A DNA stretch of 64,000 nucleotides from Neisseria sp. Marseille-Q6792 (GCF_943181435.1 NZ_OW969598.1:1612001-1676000), one strand, 5' to 3'. Shown: positions 1-8,356, numbered from the stretch's first letter. The notes: a model not told the origin generated them from the letters alone. Made by a program: numbers and translations.

Positions 1-376
1 CAGGTCTACCATCTTTCTCCAAAAGAGAATATTGCAAGCTAAATTGCTTGCGGCACTCAGGAAGCAGTTTCCACATACTTTTGGCTTTAGGCAGCCGGTT
101 GTCGGCTATCAGTTTCGCAATATCCGACGGATTAAGCTCAGCCGAACCACCTGATTTTTTGTGAGATACCTTTTCTGGCAAAGCATTCGCTTCATCTTTT
201 ACAATCTCCGGCTCAGTGTTTTTCGGCTCAGTGTTTGAAGCAGATTCAGTCTGCAACCCTTCAATATTCTGTTGCAGTTTTTGGTTAAGGTCATTCAGAT
301 AAGCATCAACATAAGGCTGTACCGATTGACAAGCAGCCAGCACTGGAATCATGCAGAAAAGCAATAGTTTATTCAT
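1..376 (-). CDS. hypothetical lipoprotein, partial (C-terminus beyond window)
   Basis: The gene reads leftward from an ATG at 374-376 and runs off the window edge, so only about 125 residues are visible. The N-terminus is a lipoprotein signal: MNKLLLFCMIPVLAAC with lipobox LAAC and the acylated Cys at residue 16. After it comes a Gln/Asn/Glu-rich linker with two short NTEP repeats (around residues 50-57), then a basic stretch and a segment with two cysteines. I do not recognise the family. It is divergent from the XRE regulator at 502, with about 125 bases between them, so the two may share a control region. A membrane-anchored periplasmic role is inferred from the lipobox only. Confidence 0.75.
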   Translation of the reverse strand, partial: MNKLLLFCMIPVLAACQSVQPYVDAYLNDLNQKLQQNIEGLQTESASNTEPKNTEPEIVKDEANALPEKVSHKKSGGSAELNPSDIAKLIADNRLPKAKSMWKLLPECRKQFSLQYSLLEKDGRP

Positions 377-501
377 TTAAATAAACTCCTGTAAGCAAAA
401 ATCTTCTATATAGGTACAAAGCGTATTATGTTAAACTCACAACAATTTACATAACACCCACCACCAATATTGCTTAGCCCCACGCAGAAGGAAGGTTATT
501 G

Positions 502-906
502 ATGAAAGTTCACGAAAAAATCCGCAAAATCCGGGAGCTGAAAAACTTCTCGCAGGAAAACATGGCCGAGCAGCTTCAGATGTCGGTAAACGGCTATGCC
601 AAAATCGAGCGCGGGGAGGTGGGTTTGCAGATGGACAAGCTGGAAAAAATCGCCGATGTGTTGGGCATGGACGTGGTGGATCTGCTCACGGTTGAGAAAA
701 ATCTGGTGTTTCTGAATATGGAAAACCGCACCAACTCCGCCAACTATTACGCATCGCAGGAGCAGTATGTGATCGAAATCGAAAAGCTGAAGCAGCAAAA
801 CTGCTATTTGCAAGCCATATTGATGGAAAAAGAAAAACTGATTACTTGGCAAAAGCAGCAGCTTGACAGTCTGAACGAACTGATTAGAACAATCGGGCGC
901 GGATAG
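502..906 (+). CDS. XRE-family helix-turn-helix regulator
   Basis: The 134-residue protein begins with a Cro/C1-type helix-turn-helix (about residues 5-60). The motif is [20 protein letters not shown] followed by IERGE, the usual XRE arrangement. The C-terminal half (about 75-130) is rich in Glu, Gln, Lys and Leu and probably forms a coiled coil for dimerisation. ATG at 502 is preceded by GAAGGAAGG; a TTG three bases upstream is in frame but less likely. Its targets are unknown; the divergent lipoprotein gene is the obvious candidate. Its stop lies only a few bases before a fragment of gyrB, which suggests that it came in as a transferred module. Confidence 0.85.
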   Translation: MKVHEKIRKIRELKNFSQENMAEQLQMSVNGYAKIERGEVGLQMDKLEKIADVLGMDVVDLLTVEKNLVFLNMENRTNSANYYASQEQYVIEIEKLKQQNCYLQAILMEKEKLITWQKQQLDSLNELIRTIGRG

Positions 907-913
907 GAAACCG

Positions 914-997
914 GCGGTTTTGATGGGCGACGAAGTCGAACCCCGCCGCGCCTTCATCGAAAACAACGCCCTGATCGCGCAGAACATTGACGCGTAA
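914..997 (+). pseudogene. gyrB: gyrB 3'-end remnant
   Basis: Reading in frame from about 920, this stretch encodes [18 protein letters not shown] and ends a few residues later at a stop (995-997). It matches the conserved C-terminus of DNA gyrase subunit B (E. coli GyrB has [18 protein letters not shown]). No upstream GyrB sequence precedes it; the XRE gene ends at 906 instead. It is therefore either the original tail of gyrB displaced by an insertion to its left, or a duplicated tail. Confidence is high for the homology and moderate for the explanation. Confidence 0.8.
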
Positions 998-1016
998 AAC
1001 CGTTTAAAGAAAAACC

Positions 1017-1390
1017 ATGAGCTACCCGCAACAGGCCATAGACAACATCCTCAACCCGCCGGCCGACAAACGCTGCCTGCACACACTGAAAAACATCGCC
1101 GAGGCGGAAACGCTGTATGTGTTGGCCGACGACGAAGGCGAATGCCGTTTCTGGGTGGACGATGGTGGGGCAACTTTCCTGCCCGTGTGGCCGGAGCAGG
1201 AATTTGCCGAAATGGTGAAATCCGAGGGCGAATCGGTGTGGGAATTCGAGTTGGAAGAATTTTTGCAGGACAGCGTTCCGTGGCCGCCCGTCCTGACAGC
1301 GTCGTGATGCCCGCCGTTGAATTTGCCGCCCGCATCAACACCATTCTGGCCGAAAGCTACGGCGAAGCGTTTGATTTGCCGTATCTGTAA
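1017..1390 (+). pseudogene. DUF2750-like protein, frameshifted
   Basis: The first frame (ATG 1017, stop 1305-1307) gives 96 residues beginning MSYPQQAIDNILNPPADKR. It has the features I associate with DUF2750 proteins: a short acidic domain with a FWVDD segment and LPVWPEQEFAE. The expected continuation, VVMPAVEFAARINTILAESY to DLPYL, is in another frame and ends at 1388-1390. A one-base indel near 1280-1300 explains this. The function is unknown. A 16-bp inverted AG-type uptake sequence follows directly. If the indel is a sequencing error, the gene is intact at about 124 residues. Confidence 0.6.
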
Positions 1391-1403
1391 GGCAAACAGC
1401 AAA

Positions 1404-1444
1404 AGGCCGTCTGAAAACCATATCCCAAGGTTTTCAGACGGCCT
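1404..1444. terminator. inverted AGGCCGTCTGAA pair
   Basis: AGGCCGTCTGAAAACC and its reverse complement form a 16-bp stem downstream of the DUF2750-like gene. It uses the AG variant of the uptake sequence and probably acts as a terminator as well as an uptake signal. Confidence 0.75.
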
Positions 1445-1463
1445 CAAACAGCGGAGACAGCCC

Positions 1464-1795
1464 GTGAACAAACGCAAAACGAAAAACCGCCAAGCCCGCG
1501 CCGCACGACCTGCCGTGTCGGTGCGGTGGGCGAAGCCTTTGGAAAAGCTGTCGGAAAAACTCTTTGCTATCGGCATGGTCACGGCGTTTGCCGCGCTGGT
1601 GTCGCTGACTTGTCCTTCGTCATCGATTTCTATTTTTTGCTGGCGATGGGAACGGTGTCGGCTTGGGTGGCGGTGATTTGGGCATATCTGATTATTGAAA
1701 GTGAAAAAAAACGGAAGATATTGAGTCATTCGGACACAATGCCGTCTGAAACGGAAGTTCAGACGGCATTTGTTTTAGGTTGCCGTGCCGCTTAG
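1464..1795 (+). pseudogene. small membrane protein, probably frameshifted
   Basis: A GTG at 1464 with an upstream GGAG opens a frame encoding a basic N-terminus and then a hydrophobic segment (LFAIGMVTAFAALVSLT). That frame loses its character near 1610. A second frame then continues with FVIDFYFLLAMGTVSAWVAV, a convincing second membrane segment, and a short basic tail that ends inside the inverted uptake sequence at 1739-1769. The simplest reading is a two-helix inner-membrane protein with a frameshift around 1605-1620. No family is recognised. Confidence 0.4.
1738..1770. terminator. inverted DUS pair
   Basis: ATGCCGTCTGAA (1739-1750) and its complement (1758-1769) form a stem-loop between convergent genes. 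It lies at the 3' end of the photolyase gene. Confidence 0.75.
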
Positions 1796-3084
1796 GGAAT
1801 ACCGGCGACAGGATGGGCGGGATAGCCGTGGGTGTCGATGCTGCCGGCGGCGCGCCACGGGGTATGGATGACTGCCGCCGGCAGGTGGGCAAGCTCGGGG
1901 ATGTGCCGTCTGACAAAGGTGCCGTCGGGGTCGGTCTTGTGTGCAGCGGCGGCAATGTCGGGGTAGGTGTGCCGTGAGGCGGCAAGCCGCCAGTTGCCTT
2001 GGTTGATTGCTGCATCGAAATCGGTCAGCTGTCGGGCAAACCATATCTCGCCTTCGCGGCAGGGGAGGTTTAAAACGTGGCAGAAAAAATCCGCGCTCAA
2101 GCGTCTCAGGGCGGGGTGGAGACTGCCGGTTTTGTGCAAACAGCGCATCGCGGCATCGATAATCGGAATGCCGGTCCGGCCCTGCTGCCAGAGTGCCAGA
2201 TATCGGGTATTTTCCGGATTGCCGTCTGAAGGGGCATCATCCGCGTGCTGCAAGGCAAGCTGAAGGAAGAAGTCGCGGCGGATCAGGTTGTCCGTCCACG
2301 AATCCAAGCGGTACCTGATGCCCTCCCGTGCCAACAGCCTCGGCGAGAGGCAGCCTGCATTCAGATAGGCGCTCATCAGCGATGTGTGTTTGCGCGAAGG
2401 AAAATCTTTTAATACATCATAAAGATCTGCCTGTTTGAGAAAGGTCTGCCACTGCTTCCATGCTGCAGAGCTGCCGCCACGCCGTATTGGGAAGATGCCG
2501 TCTGAAAGAGCGGAAGGTTGCGGGGCGGAAAGGTTTTCGGGGAAAGGTTGGCGGTATGTCGCGAATATGTCCGAATCGGCGGGGGGCTGCTTGGAAAAGC
2601 GGTCGAGCCATGCTTTGCGGTAGCGGTTGAAATCGGTGTGTGCCGTGCCGTTGTCTGGTGGCAGGTCGGTTTGGTTGAAAACGGAACGGTCGTTGACGAA
2701 GGTCAGCCTGATACCGTGTTTGTCCAGCTCATGCCAAAGGGCGTTGTCGGCAAGTTTTTCAGCAAAGGTACAGGATGTGTCGGCGATGACGGTGCGGATA
2801 TTGAGGCGGACTGCGAGCCGGACGAGCCCGGCAGGCGATGCCGCCGTGTAGAGCGGGATGCCGCGCCCTGCAAGCCCTTGGGCGAGTTCGGCGGCGGATT
2901 GGCGGTAGAACGCGGCGCGGCGAGGGTTGTCTGTTTCGGCATCGTCAATCCAAATACCGATAATGGGCAAACCTTCGGCAACGGCGGCGCATAAGGCGGC
3001 GTTGTCGCGGATACGGAGGTTTTGGCGGAACCAAACGAGCGTATACATAGCGTGTGCAACAGTGGCGGCGGCTTCAGACGGCAT
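1792..3084 (-). CDS. phr: deoxyribodipyrimidine photolyase family protein
   Basis: The protein has an N-terminal photolyase Rossmann domain (MYTLVWFRQNLRIRDN...) and a C-terminal FAD-binding helical domain with YLNAGCLSPRLL and GIPIIDAAMRCLHKTG. Photolyases repair UV pyrimidine dimers with blue light. It is diverged: the usual Trp-Met-His-Asn after the DAAMR helix is SLHP here, and the segment after the WxxAAS motif is shorter than usual, so activity is uncertain. Two starts are possible. The ATG at 3084 lies inside an uptake sequence and has AGGAAAGG at good spacing, giving 430 residues. The ATG at 3048 starts exactly at the domain but has no clear ribosome site. The first overlaps the end of the LysR gene, suggesting coupled translation. 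Confidence 0.82.
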   Translation of the reverse strand: MPSEAAATVAHAMYTLVWFRQNLRIRDNAALCAAVAEGLPIIGIWIDDAETDNPRRAAFYRQSAAELAQGLAGRGIPLYTAASPAGLVRLAVRLNIRTVIADTSCTFAEKLADNALWHELDKHGIRLTFVNDRSVFNQTDLPPDNGTAHTDFNRYRKAWLDRFSKQPPADSDIFATYRQPFPENLSAPQPSALSDGIFPIRRGGSSAAWKQWQTFLKQADLYDVLKDFPSRKHTSLMSAYLNAGCLSPRLLAREGIRYRLDSWTDNLIRRDFFLQLALQHADDAPSDGNPENTRYLALWQQGRTGIPIIDAAMRCLHKTGSLHPALRRLSADFFCHVLNLPCREGEIWFARQLTDFDAAINQGNWRLAASRHTYPDIAAAAHKTDPDGTFVRRHIPELAHLPAAVIHTPWRAAGSIDTHGYPAHPVAGIP

Positions 3085-3985
3085 TGCGGCAGCCTTTCCT
3101 GCTGGCGATTTTTTCGTTCAGAAAATCGATGAAGCTGCGGACTTTCGCGCTTAAGAATGCCCGGTCGGCATAAACGGCGCTCAGTCGGACGGTCGGGGTG
3201 GCGTATTCGGGCAGCAGCCTCACCAGCGAGCCGCAACGCAAATCGTGTTCCACCGCCCAAAACGGCTGATAACCGATGCACGCGCCCGCCTTAATCATTT
3301 CGCGCATCATCAGCGTATTGTCGGTACGGATGACGGGGTTCAGCTCAAGCCGGTATTTCCTTCCGTCCGATTTGCGGGTGAGGTCGGGTTGCTGCCGGTT
3401 GGTGTAGGTCGGCAGGACGGCGGGCAGCCTCATCACTTCTTCCGGTGTTTCCGGTACGCCGTTGCGCATCAGGAAGTCGGGCGAGGCAAACAGGGCAAAT
3501 TCGATTTCTGCCAGCGGGCGCACGATGAGCGAAGGGGACAGGGTTCGGGAAACGCGCAACGCCAAATCCACGCCTTCGGCAATCAAATCGACGTGGCGGT
3601 TGTCCAAAATCAGTTCCAACGCCACTTCGGGATAACGTTCGCGGTATTCCGCCAGCCAGTTGCATATCAGGCTACCGGCAAACCACAGCGGCATCGTTAC
3701 GCGCAGCAGCCCCTGCGGTTTTTCCGTCCCTCCGGCGGCTTTTTGCGCGGCATCGTCGAGCGTGTCGAGCGCGTAACTGCATTGCCGGTAGTATTCTTCC
3801 CCCGCTTCGGTCAGGCTGAGGTTGCGGCTGTTGCGGTGCAGGAGTTTGGCTTGGACGGTGTTTTCCAAGTGGCTGACGTGTTTGCTTGCCATTGCGGTGG
3901 AGATGCCGAGCGCGTCGGCGGCGCGGGTGAAGCCGCCGCTTTGGACGACTTGGCGGAAAACTTTGAGGCTGAACAGGGTGTCCAT
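3074..3985 (-). CDS. LysR-family transcriptional regulator
   Basis: The 303-residue protein has the LysR winged helix-turn-helix at residues 1-60 (GGFTRAADALGISTAMASKH) and a periplasmic-binding-like effector domain from about 90 (PQGLLRVTMPLWFAG onward). It is divergent from the DoxX/nitroreductase pair, separated by about 105 bases, and probably controls it, as is usual for LysR regulators. It is not CrgA, judged from its N-terminus. The last residues NAV-stop are encoded by an uptake sequence, which also supplies the start of phr. Confidence 0.88.
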   Translation of the reverse strand: MDTLFSLKVFRQVVQSGGFTRAADALGISTAMASKHVSHLENTVQAKLLHRNSRNLSLTEAGEEYYRQCSYALDTLDDAAQKAAGGTEKPQGLLRVTMPLWFAGSLICNWLAEYRERYPEVALELILDNRHVDLIAEGVDLALRVSRTLSPSLIVRPLAEIEFALFASPDFLMRNGVPETPEEVMRLPAVLPTYTNRQQPDLTRKSDGRKYRLELNPVIRTDNTLMMREMIKAGACIGYQPFWAVEHDLRCGSLVRLLPEYATPTVRLSAVYADRAFLSAKVRSFIDFLNEKIASRKGCRNAV

Positions 3986-4092
3986 ATTTTCTTGTGTGGA
4001 AAAGTTGTATCAATAAAAGCAGTATATATTTGAAAAGGGGAAACATCTATACTCTGCCGTCTGAAATGAAGACAAATATCGAAGGAGCTTTT

Positions 4093-4491
4093 ATGTCCAA
4101 TTGCTGCAACCGTATCCAACCTGTTCTGCTTTCTGTTTTGCGTATCGTAACCGCCTACCTGTTTTTGTTGCACGGTACGTCAAAATTCTTCGCCTTCCCC
4201 GTTGAAATGGGCAGCGGTTCGCCCGAAGGGTTGATGCTGCTTGCCGGTATTTTAGAAATTGTTGGCGGCATTTTGCTGGTGTTGGGCTTGTTTACGCGCC
4301 CTGCCGCGTTTGTTTTGTCCGGCCAGATGGCGGTTGCCTATTTTATGGCGCACGCTTCCGGAAATGCTTTGTTCCCGATTGCCAACGGCGGCGAGTCCGC
4401 AGTGCTGTTCTGCTTCGTATTCCTCTATATCGCGGCGGCGGGCGGCGGAGCATGGTCGCTGGACAGGCTGTTTTTTAAGCGTAAAGCCTGA
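4093..4491 (+). CDS. DoxX-family inner-membrane protein
   Basis: The 132-residue protein has four hydrophobic segments: about 12-28, 45-67 (LMLLAGILEIVGGILLVLG), 74-90 and 103-120. It carries the DoxX signature LFLLHGTSKFF near residue 23. Some DoxX/YphA proteins take part in quinone or thiol redox chemistry; the substrate here is unknown. ATG 4093 has AAGGAG 6-7 bases upstream. It is followed after 49 bases by a nitroreductase gene, and both probably answer to the divergent LysR regulator. Confidence 0.87.
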   Translation: MSNCCNRIQPVLLSVLRIVTAYLFLLHGTSKFFAFPVEMGSGSPEGLMLLAGILEIVGGILLVLGLFTRPAAFVLSGQMAVAYFMAHASGNALFPIANGGESAVLFCFVFLYIAAAGGGAWSLDRLFFKRKA

Positions 4492-4540
4492 ACTATGCCG
4501 TCTGAAGCGTATTTTACGAATATTTTTGAAAGGAAAAGAA

Positions 4541-5146
4541 ATGAGCCGCCAATCTCTGCAACAGGCTGCGGAAAGCCGCCGTTCCATTTATTCGTTAAAT
4601 AAAAATCTGCCCATCGGCAAAGATGAAATCGTCCAAATCGTCGAACACGCCGTTTTGCACACGCCTTCTTCGTTTAATTCCCAATCTGCCCGCGTGGTCG
4701 TGCTGTTTGGCGAAGAGCATGATAAGGTGTGGCAATTTGTCGAAGACGCGCTGCGTGCCGTCGTGCCTGCCGACAGTTTTGAACCGACCGCGCAAAAATT
4801 GAAGCTGTTTAAGGCGGGTGCGGCAACTATTTTGTTTTATGAAGATCAAAATGTTGTCAAAGGTTTGCAGGAGCAGTTCCCTGCTTATGCCGCCAACTTT
4901 CCCGTTTGGGCGGATCAGGCGAACGCGATGGTACAGTATGCCGTTTGGACGACGCTTGCCGCCGCCGGAGCAGGCGCAAACCTGCAACACTATAATCCGC
5001 TGCCCGATGCGGCGATTGCCAAAGCGTGGAATATCCCCGAAAACTGGCTGTTGCGCGCGCAAATGGTCGTCGGGGGAATCGGTGCGCCCGCCGGAGAAAA
5101 AACGTTCCAACCCGTTGCAGAACGTTTGAAAGTGTTCGGCGCATAA
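4541..5146 (+). CDS. nitroreductase-family oxidoreductase
   Basis: The 201-residue FMN-dependent nitroreductase-fold protein opens with the family pattern ESRRSIYSLNKNLPI, where the Arg-Arg-Ser contacts the FMN phosphate. It also has HTPSSFNSQSARVVVLFGEE, typical of the YdgI/Frm2-like branch. It probably reduces quinones, nitro compounds or fatty-acid-derived substrates with NAD(P)H; the substrate is not visible from sequence. The start ATG 4541 has AAGGAAAAGA before it. It is cotranscribed with the DoxX gene and ends before an inverted uptake-sequence terminator. Confidence 0.88.
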   Translation: MSRQSLQQAAESRRSIYSLNKNLPIGKDEIVQIVEHAVLHTPSSFNSQSARVVVLFGEEHDKVWQFVEDALRAVVPADSFEPTAQKLKLFKAGAATILFYEDQNVVKGLQEQFPAYAANFPVWADQANAMVQYAVWTTLAAAGAGANLQHYNPLPDAAIAKAWNIPENWLLRAQMVVGGIGAPAGEKTFQPVAERLKVFGA

Positions 5147-5160
5147 TTTCGCGGTCAAAA

Positions 5161-5193
5161 AAATGCCGTCTGAACAGGGTTCAGACGGCATTT
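5161..5193. terminator. inverted DUS pair with T-run
   Basis: ATGCCGTCTGAA and its complement form a 14-bp stem with A and T runs on the sides. It serves the convergent nitroreductase and csp genes. Confidence 0.85.
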
Positions 5194-5200
5194 TTCAGTA

Positions 5201-5656
5201 TCAGGCAACGAGTTTTTCGCATTCTTTGATACAGTCGAGGCAGGACTCGTAACAGGCTTTGCATTCCGCATGGTGGGCAGCATGTTCTTTACAGGCTTTG
5301 GAACATTGTTTGCATGCTTCGAGGCATACTTTTGCCGCGTCGCGTGTCAGAGGGGAATTTTGTGCGGCAAGGTCGTGCACCGCGCCGCATAAGGCAAGCA
5401 TCTGGCGCACGGCAACCGCGCAGTCGGACATAGACGTGTCGCCCTGAGTGAGCAGGGACAAGCAGTGTGTCAGGCAAACCTGTCCGGCATCCAGACAGTG
5501 TGCGGCAGTTTGGCGGACGGCGGTGTAGGCGGATGCGGCGGCAGGCTGCATATCGTGATGATGGTGGTGGTCGGCGTGTCCGTGCGCACGCGCGAAAGAG
5601 GCGGCGGAAGCCAGGGAGACGGCAGCGGCGCTGCCCAAAAATTGACGACGGTTCAT
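5201..5656 (-). CDS. csp: Tat-exported copper storage protein (Csp/DUF326)
   Basis: The 151-residue protein begins MNRRQFLGSAAAVSLASAAS, a twin-arginine (RRxFLG) signal, so it is exported folded. A His-rich stretch (HGHADHHHHHD) follows. The rest is a four-helix-bundle pattern with 14 cysteines spaced as CxxC/CxxxC pairs, e.g. CLEACKQCSKAC and CKACYESCLDC. This is the layout of Csp1 proteins, which load many Cu(I) ions inside the bundle. The role is probably periplasmic copper buffering. ATG 5656 is chosen because AGGAAA lies just upstream and the Tat signal begins there; an in-frame upstream ATG has neither. Confidence 0.85.
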   Translation of the reverse strand: MNRRQFLGSAAAVSLASAASFARAHGHADHHHHHDMQPAAASAYTAVRQTAAHCLDAGQVCLTHCLSLLTQGDTSMSDCAVAVRQMLALCGAVHDLAAQNSPLTRDAAKVCLEACKQCSKACKEHAAHHAECKACYESCLDCIKECEKLVA

Positions 5657-5867
5657 AATGTTTCCTTTATGGTTTAAGAAAGTGGGGCAGGCACAAGGCA
5701 CTCCCCCGCATACTGTCCCGACCGTGGGGCTTTTTTGAACAACCGACTGATTTTGCCGGTGCGGGATTGTCGCACGGGCAGGCAGTTCGGCTATTCGGAA
5801 ATTTAAGAAAAGGCGCGCCGCCCTGTTTTAAAATGATGCAAGATGGCACGCGGATATGGTAGCAGAC

Positions 5868-5903
5868 AAAATGCCGTCTGAAAATCGGTTCAGACGGCAT
5901 CCG
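5868..5903. terminator. inverted DUS pair
   Basis: Two head-to-head uptake sequences (5871-5882 and 5889-5900) form the hairpin downstream of ffh. Confidence 0.8.
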
Positions 5904-5913
5904 TTTTCAAACC

Positions 5914-7284
5914 TTACAAACCCGGGAACATCCCTTTCATCCCCCTCATTCCTTTCGCCATACGCATCAGGTTGCCCAAGCCTTTCCCGCTGAACATCTT
6001 CATCATCTGCTGCATTTGTTCAAACTGTTTGAGCAATTTGTTCACTTCCTGCACGGTCGTACCTGCACCCATCGCAATACGGCGTTTGCGGCTGGCTTTG
6101 AGCAGGGCGGGGTTGGCGCGTTCTTTGGGGGTCATCGAGTTGATGATGGCTTCTACTTTGCCCATTGCTTTTTCAGCAGTGCCTTCGGGGATTTGTTTCG
6201 AGATTTGACCCAGTTCGCCCGGCATTTTTGACATCAGGCTTTCCAAGCCGCCCATATTGCGCATCTGCTGGATTTGTTCTTTAAAGTCATTGAGGTCAAA
6301 GCCTTTGCCTTTTTGTAGCTTTTTCGCCATTTTGGCGGCGGCTTCTTCATCAATACCTTTTTGGACGTCTTCAATCAGGGTCAATACGTCGCCCATGCCG
6401 AGGATACGGCTGGCAAGACGGTCGGGGTGGAAAGGTTCGAGGCCGTTGATTTTTTCGCCGACACCGATAAATTTAATCGGCTTGCCGGTTACGTGGCGTA
6501 CGGACAAAGCTGCGCCGCCGCGCGAGTCGCCGTCCATCTTAGTCAATACGACACCGGTCAGCGGCAGGGCTTCATTAAATGCCTGAGCAGTGTTCACCGC
6601 ATCCTGACCCAGCATCGCATCGATGACGAACAAAGTTTCCACCGGGTTGACCGCCGCATGAAGCGCTTTGATTTCGTTCATCATCTCTTCATCGATTGCC
6701 AAACGACCGGCGGTATCGACCATCAAGACATCGTAAAAATGTTTTTTGGCATAATCGACGGCGGCAGTTGCAATCTCAACCGGTTTTTGGTTGGTATCGG
6801 ATGGAAAAAAGTCCACGCCGACCTGTTCGGCCAACAGACGCAGCTGTTCAATCGCGGCAGGGCGGTAAACGTCGGCGGATACCACCAAAACCTTTTTCTT
6901 CTGATCGTTTTTCAACAGGCGGGCGAGTTTGCCGACGGTTGTTGTCTTACCTGCGCCCTGTAAACCGGCCATCAAAACAATGGCAGGCGGCGAAACCGAC
7001 AAATCCAGCGTTTTGTTTTCCTTGCCCATCAGTTCGACTAAGGCTTGGTTGACCACGCCGATAAAGGCTTGGTCAGGCGTCAGGCTGCCGACGACTTCTT
7101 GGCCAAGGGCTTGTTCTTTGACGTTGTTGACGAACTCTTTGACGACAGGCAGGGCAACATCCGCCTCAAGCAGGGCAAGACGAACCTCGCGCAAGGCTTC
7201 TTTAATATTGTCTTCGGTCAGTTTGGCCTGCCCCCGGATGTTTTTGAAGACATTGCTGAAGCGGCTGGTTAAATTGTCTAACAT
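5914..7284 (-). CDS. ffh: signal recognition particle protein Ffh
   Basis: The 456-residue SRP54-type GTPase binds signal sequences of nascent membrane proteins and, with 4.5S RNA, delivers ribosomes to FtsY. The N domain spans about 1-85. The G domain has the P-loop GLQGAGKTTT (108-117), DTAGRLA and the TKMDGDSRGG loop. The C-terminal M domain is Met-rich (QMQQMMKMFSGKGLGNLMRM and following) and binds RNA and signal peptide. Length is normal. It is divergent from a ypjD-like gene, the same pairing as in E. coli. Confidence 0.97.
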   Translation of the reverse strand: MLDNLTSRFSNVFKNIRGQAKLTEDNIKEALREVRLALLEADVALPVVKEFVNNVKEQALGQEVVGSLTPDQAFIGVVNQALVELMGKENKTLDLSVSPPAIVLMAGLQGAGKTTTVGKLARLLKNDQKKKVLVVSADVYRPAAIEQLRLLAEQVGVDFFPSDTNQKPVEIATAAVDYAKKHFYDVLMVDTAGRLAIDEEMMNEIKALHAAVNPVETLFVIDAMLGQDAVNTAQAFNEALPLTGVVLTKMDGDSRGGAALSVRHVTGKPIKFIGVGEKINGLEPFHPDRLASRILGMGDVLTLIEDVQKGIDEEAAAKMAKKLQKGKGFDLNDFKEQIQQMRNMGGLESLMSKMPGELGQISKQIPEGTAEKAMGKVEAIINSMTPKERANPALLKASRKRRIAMGAGTTVQEVNKLLKQFEQMQQMMKMFSGKGLGNLMRMAKGMRGMKGMFPGL

Positions 7285-7503
7285 ACTGGTCCTTGGTCTG
7301 AATAAGAATAGCTTGCCCCATCAGGGGCATTCTTTGTTAAAATAAAATCAAAATAATTTGATGCGGCTTGTGTGCCAGACAGCATATCGGCAAATCCGTC
7401 AAGGCTTGCCCGAAACGGGGATTTTACAATTCCAACGTTAAAAGTTCCAATATTTCATAAGCGGCCGCATACGGCGCAACAGTATAGATAGAGAAAGTCC
7501 ACC

Positions 7504-8310
7504 ATGCCGACAGTTTTCATCTTTTTGACGGCGGTTTACGCAGGATTGGGTGCATTTGCATGGCACTGCCAACAGCAGGGGCGCGGCCGGGATTACCCGT
7601 GGAAGACGGAATTGCCGGTTTTGGGCGCGGCATTGACCGTCCACGGCGCGGCACTGCTTATGCCGGTCATTCAAGACAAAATCATCATTATGGGCTTCGG
7701 GTATTCCGGCAGCCTGATTGTTTGGATGATGCTGTTTATTTATTTTGCCGGCAGCTTCTTTTATCCGCTGCGCGGAGTGCAGTTGCTGCTGTATCCTTGC
7801 GCCGCACTGATGCTACTGTCAGGTTTGGTTTTTCCTGGAAAATTCTCGGGATATGAAATTACCGACCTTCCCTTTATGCTGCATATCGGAACTTCGCTGC
7901 TCGCATACGGGCTGTTCGGCATCGCAACATTATTGTCCGTTTTGACCCTGCTGCTGAATCGGAGCCTGCACCGCAGGAGCTTCTCCAAGCTCGCAGGATT
8001 CCTGCCGTCGCTGCTCAGTTTGGAAAAACTCATGTTCCAGGCCATGTGGGCAGGTTTCATCCTGCTGACCTATTCCGTCGTCAGCGGAACATTTTTTGCC
8101 GAAGCCGTATTCGGCAAACCCATGACCTTTACCCATAAAACCGTATTCGGCATATTGTCATGGCTGATTTACGGCGGACTGCTGCTCAAGCACAGCATGA
8201 CCGCATGGCGCGGCAAAAAAGCCGCCGTGTGGACCATCATCGGATTTGTCAGCCTTATGATTGCCTATATGGGCAGCAAGTTCGTATTGGAAATCATTCT
8301 GAAAAGATAA
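7504..8310 (+). CDS. YpjD/CcsA-like inner-membrane protein
   Basis: The 268-residue protein is almost entirely hydrophobic, with about eight transmembrane segments. It has the CcsA/HemX-type cytochrome c assembly fold, including histidines in LPFMLHIGTSLLAYGLFG and FGKPMTFTHKTVFGILSWLI that in CcsA proteins can bind haem. It lacks the tryptophan-rich WWD loop of true haem exporters, so a direct role in cytochrome maturation is doubtful. Its place beside ffh matches ypjD of enterobacteria. It ends before an inverted uptake sequence that separates it from the rRNA operon. Confidence 0.83.
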   Translation: MPTVFIFLTAVYAGLGAFAWHCQQQGRGRDYPWKTELPVLGAALTVHGAALLMPVIQDKIIIMGFGYSGSLIVWMMLFIYFAGSFFYPLRGVQLLLYPCAALMLLSGLVFPGKFSGYEITDLPFMLHIGTSLLAYGLFGIATLLSVLTLLLNRSLHRRSFSKLAGFLPSLLSLEKLMFQAMWAGFILLTYSVVSGTFFAEAVFGKPMTFTHKTVFGILSWLIYGGLLLKHSMTAWRGKKAAVWTIIGFVSLMIAYMGSKFVLEIILKR

Positions 8311-8323
8311 GAAGAGCCAACAG

Positions 8324-8356
8324 ATGCCGTCTGAAGCCCCGAGTTTCAGACGGCAT
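8324..8356. terminator. inverted DUS pair
   Basis: Uptake sequences at 8324-8335 and 8345-8356 form a stem after the YpjD-like gene and insulate the rRNA promoter. Confidence 0.78.

Noticed and set aside
1022..1729. Long reverse-strand open frame (235 codons)
   Set aside because: It lies opposite the DUF2750-like and membrane genes, has no domain or ribosome site, and its codons mirror the GC bias of the forward genes.
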